Origin: Helopsaltes ochotensis
Lineage: Eukaryota > Chordata > Aves > Passeriformes > Locustellidae
Direction of reading: 5' to 3'
Assembly: GCA_013400155.1 (NCBI GenBank)
Contig: VXBM01001232.1
Location: forward strand, 62,001-126,000
DNA length: 64,000 bases
The position numbers were made by a program, and so were the translations under genes. Under the pieces are notes generated by a model. That model made no database searches. It was not told the origin of the DNA and saw nothing but the letters and a program-made list of their open reading frames with translations. This document shows positions 60,401 to 64,000 of this stretch, one piece after another. The stretch's first letter is position 1. The number at the start of each line of letters is the position of its first letter.

Positions 60401-63227
60401 TGTGCTATTCCCATGGCTCACACTGGAGTTGAGAGCGCCTTCAACACGGGCTAAGAAAACCCATTCACCATAAACACACTGATTCCTTCTGACCTTTGCA
60501 TTCAAGGTCTTAGGAGAGAAACAAAATCCCAAGCTTGCCATCTGCACTCAAATCAAGTCTCAAAAAAATCTAAGGTTGCTTCATGGAGAAGGAAGGAAAT
60601 AGCCAGGAAAGTGGACACAAAATATACCAAGAGGAAGAAAAAGAAAAGCAAGCAATGATAAATAACTGCAATAATAAATAAGCTGAGTAGGGGCAGCCAG
60701 AATCCAGGTGCACTCGCACCTCAATGCCCTGGCACTGGGGCTTGAGCAAAGCAGGGCTAAAATATTTGCTGATATGAAAGGTCTAGGGAGCCTCAACTGA
60801 GTTCTGTCCCTGTCCTAGTGGGAGCTGTCCTTTTCCTACAGAGAGTGACAGTTCAGAGAACACACAGGAGTCACAGGCAGCCTGTGATGAAATGAGCCAT
60901 CTGCCCTGATTTTGTGATCGTATCTAATTGCTACTTTATTTTGTCGCTGTATCTTTATTTTTGTCTCTTCTGTAGAGTATCTTTACAATCTTTACAAGGC
61001 CAAGCTATCTGATACAAGAATACATTCTTCCACAGAAAAGAATAAAGAATAAATTTAAGAGAAAATATTTGTTTTATTTTTTGTTTCTAGTAATGACCCA
61101 GCATTTTTAGTTTTATTTCCTCTCTGTATTAGGTGACTTATCTATTTGGGAGCTCTCCAACTCAACCACAATGCAATTGCTTTAGGATAGATTATGAAAT
61201 TTCTAAAAGTGTCATTAAATCAAAGCCAATAACCAGTGCAGAACTGTGAACTAGAAAATAGTGATAAGAATTAGTCACACATTAAAATCAACATCTATAG
61301 AGATGCTAGAGAAAGGCACCAATTTAGCAGTGTTTGGGCAGGTGTAAATACATAAAAGTTTAAGGCTAATCAGCATTTAGTATTACATTGCAGAAATTTT
61401 CAATATTTTTATGGTTTTGGATGATGTGCTGAGCTGCTGCCATTGCTTTGGGGGGTCAAAACCAAAGAAGAGGGAGCAGTAACAGCTCCGAGGGAAACCA
61501 AGCTAAGAAGCCCTTTCCATTCTAGCTGCAAAGGCTCTACCTGCCCCTAACAAATGTGGGTTTCCACCTTTCATATCACAAGGTCTATTCAGCAAGGAAA
61601 TGTCTGATTATGACATAGCAGTTCTACCCCTCTTAGATGATCATGTGCTCTTATAATCAATTTTGTTTGAGCATGGGCATGACACAGCTTCTTGCTCATC
61701 ACTCAATCTTCCCATCATTTCCTTCACCTTCTGGCAGTGCTTAGATTTAACATCTCACACTCTCCTTTACCCCTTCCTGAATTAAGATGAATGTTCACAA
61801 AAAATCAGTAGATAAAAAAGACTAGGAGTAACACCATCCTGAGGAAATTATTGTAACTGGATATGATTTCATAGAATCACAGAGTGATTTGGGTTGGAAG
61901 GGGCTACGGGAGAGCTGGGGAAGCACTTTTGATAAGGGCATGGACAAGGGGGAATGGATTTAAACTGAAAGATGATGAGTTTAGATTAGATACCGGGAAA
62001 AAAAAAAGTTCTTCACTTTGAGAGTGGTGAGGCCCTGGCACAGGGTGCCCAGAGAAGCTGGGGCTGCTCCATCCCTGGAAGTGTCCAAGGACAGGTTGGA
62101 CGGGGCTTGGAGCAACCTGAGATAACGGAAGGGTTCCTGGTCCATGGCAGGGGGTGGAACAAGATGGATTTTAAGATCCCTTCTAACCCCACCCATTCTG
62201 GGATTCTATGATGAACCCATTCCAGGTGACTGCAGGCCTGAGAGCATATTCACAAATGCATAAGAATCCCATTAACTTCTCACTTTATCCATGCCCTGAG
62301 TTTTGATGCTAAGTCAGCTGAGCACTCATTTCTCTATTTCTTCCCTTTCAGAACACCAGTACTGGGACTCAGACCCGTGACCTCCCCAAATGCCTCTCCA
62401 CAGCCAGAGAGAGTGCAGACAGACCCGTGGCCCCGTGGCAGAGTGTGGGGTGGCTGCCTCTGCTTCCCTCACTCTGCCCAGCTGTTTCACCCCATCCTCA
62501 CTGACCCCGTGTGCCCTCCATCCCAAATAACAGCCCTAACACAAAAAAAACCCCCAACAAATCTCCACTCCAGCGCTGTACCCACATGATCAGCCTCCTC
62601 CCTGCCTGACCTGTCTGCCAAGAACCCCTCAGCGACCCCAGAATGCTCCTGCATACCTGAGAATCCACATCTGGACAATGCCATTTCCCGACGGTTCCTC
62701 GTTGGCAGTCACGACTTGCGCCACTCCGGAGCACCAAGGTCTCTGGTCCCGGTGCCTCTCACGTGGTTGTTGGCATCAGGACTCTCCAAGGAGGGAAACT
62801 CCCAAGCGTGGTGGGCCTGGACTGACACCTGCCCAGGGCATCCTCCTCCTCCTCCTCCTCAGACAAGGACTGTGCCTCCCTTAAGTGTTCCTCAAGCTCT
62901 CTGCAAACCTCCTCACCTCCTCAACACCGACAATGCTCTCCAAACGATGGACACATTGCACCACCCCTCCGAGGGGGAGCACAACACGCCGGTCAGCGCA
63001 GGGGTGGGATGTGAAGGGGATCTGCGGGGACGAGGGGGAGGTGGGTTCCCTTCGCGCTCTCTCTCACATCGCCGCAGCGCTGGCCCTAACGCTGCCCTTT
63101 GTCTTTCTCTCCTCTCCTCCCCGCAGGGCCCGGCGCGGTGCACGACGGCGGCAACGCGGCGTCCCGGGTGGCCGCCGGCCTCTGCCTCTGGGCCACCCTC
63201 CTCGCTCGCCTCCTCCTCGACTTTTGA
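42263..63227 (+). CDS. OPCML: OPCML (OBCAM), 3' part of gene: six joined coding exons, 5' end missing
   Basis: The six exons listed separately join in frame with canonical GT..AG introns (phases 2-1, 1-1, 1-1, 1-2, 2-1, 1-stop) into 288 residues ending in TGA. The product is an IgLON: three Ig domains attached to the neuronal surface by a GPI anchor, known to mediate homophilic and heterophilic adhesion with other IgLONs. Counting from the first cysteine as residue 1, disulfide cysteine pairs are 1/59, 101/145 and 187/239, with core tryptophans at 12, 113 and 199. N-glycosylation sequons are at N14, N84, N228, N236 and N249. OPCML is preferred over NTM because of KWSID in Ig1, VNEGSSVTL in Ig2, FQWFKE and NVSEKDYG in Ig3, and the GPGAV-D-G tail. 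Mammalian OPCML is about 345 residues, so about 56 N-terminal residues (signal peptide and start of Ig1) are absent. Identification is from recalled family sequence, not a search. Confidence 0.95.
44315..44578 (+). mobile_element. CR1 LINE 3' fragment
   Basis: GAGGGTGGTGAGGCCCTGG, GGTTGCCCAGAGAAGCTG, GGAAGTGTTCAGTGGGTTGG, GAAGGTGTCCCTGCCC and a final AACCCAAGCCATTCTATCAT follow sense CR1 order. Confidence 0.93.
44840..45090. other. Candidate conserved non-coding element in the Ig1-Ig2 intron
   Basis: A unique block with GGTCAATTAATTTC, ATTTGTATTTTGCAAAAC, GGGTTTTAATTGTGC, GCAATAAATCTGCC and AGCACTATTAATATG. No repeats. Not verified. Confidence 0.35.
48798..49270 (-). mobile_element. Probable LTR of a second family, antisense
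   Basis: Read on the minus strand, the order is LTR-like. There is a degenerate ~45-bp direct duplication (about 49099-49140 and 49151-49190, each ending AGCTTATC). Two copies of a TATA-like CCCCATAAATACCCC block follow (48950-48997), then a region with TGTCTCTGTCCCTGAG-type sequence ending near 48798. Duplicated upstream blocks and a TATA box are typical of U3. I found no clean terminal repeats or target duplication, so the ends and family are uncertain. It could also be unique DNA with local duplications. Confidence 0.4.
49446..49592. other. Duplicated unlabelled element, copy B
   Basis: Partner of 23200-23332, located in the intron between the Ig1 and Ig2 exons. It keeps the AACAAACAA and TTACAGTGTAAAT core and the GATTAATATTA block, with a few-base insertion between the first two. 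Confidence 0.7.
51640..51930. other. Candidate conserved non-coding element in the Ig1-Ig2 intron
   Basis: A unique block with GAGCTTTAATTGC, GATATTTATGGG, AAGTTATTTATTAGATGG and CAGTAATTTAAACAGC, about 280 bases upstream of the first Ig2 exon. Inferred only. Confidence 0.3.
52212..52337 (+). CDS. OPCML: OPCML exon: first half of Ig2
   Basis: The exon is 126 bases, phase 1 to phase 1, with acceptor TCTTGCAG and donor GTGAGC. It encodes residues 78-119 of the partial protein, from [17 protein letters not shown] through the first Ig2 cysteine (C101 in [12 protein letters not shown]) to the core tryptophan in [10 protein letters not shown]. It carries the sequon N84-I-S. The [11 protein letters not shown] block is an IgLON signature. 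The C-terminal LSGK joins the next exon as GKGQTF, a little shorter than the mammalian SVKEGQGF I recall, so this linker may have lost residues. Third codon positions are nearly all G or C. The preceding intron is 9.7 kb, while the next is only 293 bases. Confidence 0.95.
52338..52630 (+). other. OPCML: OPCML intron within Ig2 (293 bases)
   Basis: GTGAGC donor and CCCCCAG acceptor. No repeat recognised. Confidence 0.9.
52631..52765 (+). CDS. OPCML: OPCML exon: second half of Ig2
   Basis: The exon is 135 bases, phase 1-1, with acceptor ATCCCCCAG and donor TGTGAGT. It encodes residues 120-164: [16 protein letters not shown], then the [17 protein letters not shown] block holding the Tyr-x-Cys corner (Y143, C145) of Ig2, and the last strand [10 protein letters not shown]. 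The VSEDEYLEI and DVRKVK motifs match OPCML and separate it from NEGR1. No frameshift or stop interrupts it. It is followed by the shortest intron of the gene (78 bases). Confidence 0.95.
52766..52843 (+). other. OPCML: OPCML intron between Ig2 and Ig3 (78 bases)
   Basis: GTGAGT donor and CTGCAG acceptor. Its length is close to the lower limit for vertebrate introns. The boundaries are fixed by the conserved reading frame on both sides. Confidence 0.92.
52844..52964 (+). CDS. OPCML: OPCML exon: first half of Ig3
   Basis: The exon is 121 bases, phase 1 to phase 2, with acceptor TCTCTGCAG and donor AGGTGAGG. It encodes residues 165-204, starting with [17 protein letters not shown] and running through the first cysteine of Ig3 (C187 in [10 protein letters not shown]) to the core tryptophan (W199 in EFQWFKEDT). 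The YPPYIS start and KNTG-SVGQKG run are characteristic of OPCML. The last codon is split with the next exon (AG+G, Arg). Confidence 0.95.
52965..53349 (+). other. OPCML: OPCML intron within Ig3 (385 bases)
   Basis: GTGAGG donor and TGTGCAG acceptor. Nothing recognisable inside. Confidence 0.9.
53350..53501 (+). CDS. OPCML: OPCML exon: second half of Ig3
   Basis: The exon is 152 bases, phase 2 to phase 1, with acceptor CCTGTGCAG and donor GGTAGGT. It encodes residues 205-256: [16 protein letters not shown], the [18 protein letters not shown] block with the second Ig3 cysteine (C239), then [17 protein letters not shown]. It carries three sequons (N228-V-S, N236-Y-T, N249-A-S), which are conserved positions in IgLONs. 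A long GAGGA/GAAGA purine tract begins about 40 bases downstream, in the intron. Confidence 0.95.
53540..53685. repeat. Purine tract (GAGGA/GAAGA)n in OPCML last intron
   Basis: About 140 bases almost wholly of A and G on the + strand, starting 39 bases after the Ig3 exon donor. It would translate as an acidic Glu/Asp run, but this is a by-product of the repeat. Confidence 0.85.
54620..54925. repeat. AT-rich low-complexity island
   Basis: About 300 bases of ATA/TAT-rich sequence with repeated ATAATGCAGTATA motifs near 54632 and 54678, in an otherwise GC-moderate intron. Confidence 0.85.
54945..55027 (+). mobile_element. CR1 LINE tail
   Basis: TTGATGGTTGGATTTGATGC, AAAGGTCTCTTCCAACCTTG and GGTTCTATGACTC follow the sense end of a CR1 subfamily. 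It sits directly after the AT-rich island. Confidence 0.75.
56834..56995 (-). mobile_element. CR1 LINE 3' fragment
   Basis: It starts CATAGAATCACAGAATGG, the canonical avian CR1 antisense end. GGAAGGGACTTTAAAGCTC, CTTCCAGGGATCCAGGGGC and GGGCACCCTGTGCCAGAGCC follow. Confidence 0.93.
57990..58475. repeat. Tandem array of GGTTACT / AGGTCA units
   Basis: Short units of the form GGGTTACT-nn-AGGTCA repeat, with spacers ACCAGTTCATATTTGG. A higher-order period of about 163 bases is visible: the AAACTTGTTCTG-GCAGAGC-CTTTGAGG block occurs at 58120 and 58283. Exact AGGTCA hexamers start at 58116, 58209, 58240, 58259, 58278, 58319, 58332, 58363, 58419, 58438 and 58467, all in one orientation, with another at 58539 just outside. 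Confidence 0.9.
58581..58636. repeat. 20-bp tandem repeat, 2.8 copies
   Basis: TTTGTGTCCCTGTCACAAAG occurs twice exactly, followed by a third partial copy. Confidence 0.95.
59824..59920 (-). mobile_element. CR1 LINE tail
   Basis: AGAATCATAATTTGAGTTGG, AAGGGACCTTTTGAAGGTC and ATTTAGTCCACCCGCTTCCC follow antisense CR1 order. Confidence 0.75.
61869..61904 (-). mobile_element. CR1 end fragment, tail-outward to the next copy
   Basis: TCATAGAATCACAGAGTG followed by GATTTGGGTTGGAAGGGGC is an antisense CR1 end. It is cut after about 35 bases, where a sense CR1 begins. Confidence 0.75.
61905..62213 (+). mobile_element. CR1 LINE 3' fragment
   Basis: GAGAGTGGTGAGGCCCTGG, GGTGCCCAGAGAAGCTGGGG, CCATCCCTGGAAGTGTCC and the end CTGGGATTCTATGATG follow sense CR1 order. 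Together with 61869-61904 it forms an inverted pair. Confidence 0.92.
62838..62861. repeat. (CTC)n microsatellite
   Basis: Seven to eight CTC triplets ending in CAG, about 265 bases before the terminal exon. Confidence 0.9.
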
Positions 63228-63600
63228 TAAGGGAGCGGAGGGTCCCGGGAGGCCTCGCCGCACCTCTCCCCCCGCCGTGGGCTCGGCCGCCGCGCCGCCC
63301 GGGGACTCCTCTCCATGGGACGGGCGATGCACCGGAGGACGGGCGGCGGCGCCGAGCGTCCGAGGATGGCCCCGTCTCCCAACGCGCCGGGATCGTTCTC
63401 GCCGCCGGTTACGCTGTACAGACCCCACCACGTGCCACCAGACTGTCACCCGCCACCGTCGCCCCCCGGGGATGTGGCCCGGCACGGGCGGTGCCCCCCG
63501 TGGCTGCCCCGAGGCCGGCGCCGGGGGCACGGAGCCGTCGGGCCGGGTGATGCCCAGAGCCTTCACCGGGTTGTCCGTCTCGTCGTCTCACTAAGCCGCC
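63000..63600. other. CpG-dense block around the OPCML terminal exon
   Basis: CG dinucleotides are many times more frequent here than in the rest of the intron (for example GCGCGG, CGGCGGC, CCGCCG runs), covering the last 130 bases of the intron, the exon and the proximal 3' UTR. It meets the look of a CpG island. Whether it is an unmethylated promoter-like island or only GC-driven is unknown. Confidence 0.7.
63127..63227 (+). CDS. OPCML: OPCML terminal coding exon: GPI-attachment tail and stop
   Basis: After CCCCGCAG the split Gly codon is completed and [18 protein letters not shown] follows, then a hydrophobic run ([12 protein letters not shown]) and the end DF before TGA at 63225-63227. 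This matches the mammalian OPCML tail pattern GPGAV-D-G-N-ASR, a hydrophobic stretch, then charged residue-F. The small-residue stretch around residues 263-268 (GGNAAS) is the likely omega site, where the hydrophobic tail is cleaved and replaced by the GPI lipid. The exon is extremely GC-rich, and most substitutions relative to mammals introduce Ala, Gly or Arg (GC-rich codons), suggesting GC-biased gene conversion (inference). Longer frames overlapping this exon in other registers are shadows. Confidence 0.92.
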
Positions 63601-64000
63601 TATGCCCAAAAAGACCCCAAGGTTGAAGCCTCCTGGCTCCGCCTTCAGCCCTCTCGGTCCTGAATGTCAGTTCTCGTCGCCAAAGCTCCTCCCTTAAGCG
63701 CCCCGATGTGGCCAGGCCCCCATCACCTGCCTCTGCTCCTGACAGGATGCTCTCCGGCCCTTTGGGAGAGGCTCACCCCACACAACCAGTTGTCCTTCAA
63801 GGGTCACGCACTTCCCACTGCTCTTTGTTCCAGCTGACATCGTATCCCTGTGCTTCCCACTAAAACCCCCTCACCTTCCTGAGGACACGAGGCTGCTCTC
63901 CCAGGAATGTGAGCCCTGGGGACTGCCACCAGCCCTCCTAGAGACTAGAGCCTTCCTGCTGCATCAGACAGTCAGGCCCTCACTCCTTGCTCCAGATCCC
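63228..64000 (+). other. OPCML: OPCML 3' UTR (start), running off the window
   Basis: This is the sequence after the TGA. It is CpG-rich up to about 63600, then becomes ordinary mixed-composition DNA. I see no AATAAA or ATTAAA signal before the window ends, so the poly(A) site probably lies beyond 64000. Long ORFs overlapping here on both strands follow from the low stop-codon frequency of GC-rich DNA. Confidence 0.6.

Larger units (their letters stand above)
53502..63126 (+). other. OPCML: OPCML last intron
   Basis: The intron is 9.6 kb, GTAGGT..CCCCGCAG. It holds a purine tract (53540-53685), an AT-rich island (54620-54925), CR1 tails at about 54.95, 56.8, 59.8 and 61.9-62.2 kb, the AGGTCA tandem array (57990-58475), a 20-bp repeat (58581-58636) and otherwise unique AT-moderate DNA (55100-56800, 60300-61860) where I see nothing specific. 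Confidence 0.85.

Noticed and set aside
42263..63227. Assignment to NTM (neurotrimin), LSAMP or NEGR1 instead of OPCML
   Set aside because: Ig1 KWSID (NTM has KWCLD), Ig2 VNEGSSVTL, Ig3 FQWFKE and NVSEKDYG, and the GPGAV-D-G-N tail fit OPCML best among IgLONs as I recall them.
62913..63566. 217-codon minus-strand frame opposite the terminal exon
   Set aside because: Shadow of the CpG island with Arg/Pro/Gly-rich composition and no recognisable domain.
62716..63594. Long + strand frames (292 and 221 codons) across the terminal exon
   Set aside because: They are out of frame with the OPCML tail, and arise because CpG-rich DNA has few stop codons.

Overview
The window is vertebrate nuclear DNA, almost certainly from a bird. 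The evidence is about a dozen CR1 LINE 3' tails in both orientations, several solo LTRs of one endogenous-retrovirus family, GC-rich exons with very short introns, and one recognisable protein-coding gene with vertebrate split-gene structure. Two assembly gaps (10915-11542 and 36548-36872) are filled with N. No operons, CRISPR arrays or recognisable structural RNA genes were seen.

The one clear gene is the 3' part of OPCML (opioid-binding cell adhesion molecule, OBCAM), a GPI-anchored IgLON neural adhesion protein, on the + strand. Six coding exons join in frame: 42263-42495 (Ig1 from its first cysteine), 52212-52337 and 52631-52765 (Ig2), 52844-52964 and 53350-53501 (Ig3), and 63127-63227 (GPI-attachment tail and stop). 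Together they encode 288 residues. The signal peptide and the first part of Ig1, roughly 56 residues in mammalian OPCML, are not seen and should lie upstream of the window; an exon hidden in gap 10915-11542 cannot be excluded. In chicken, OPCML and its neighbour NTM lie on a GC-rich microchromosome, which fits the short introns (78, 293 and 385 bases) and GC-ending codons here.

Layout: 1-42262 reads as intron of OPCML upstream of the Ig1 exon. It holds CR1 tails, four related solo LTRs (7.2, 19.4, 22.1 and 41.9 kb), a five-unit ~111-bp tandem array (13.3-13.8 kb), a gap-spanning minisatellite (36.5-37.0 kb) and many unique AT-rich stretches that look like conserved non-coding elements. 42496-52211 is an intron with a CR1, a probable second LTR type and more such unique stretches. 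52212-53501 is a compact cluster of four exons. 53502-63126 is the last intron, with a purine tract, an AT-rich island, CR1 copies and an unusual tandem array carrying eleven AGGTCA hexamers. 63000-63600 is a CpG-dense block around the terminal exon, and the 3' UTR runs past the end of the window.

The observations most worth a second look are: a pair of unlabelled, clearly related ~130-150 bp elements at 23.2 and 49.5 kb; the AGGTCA array; and a solo LTR ending 56 bases before the Ig1 exon, next to what looks like a duplicated splice acceptor. I found no convincing new multi-gene system.
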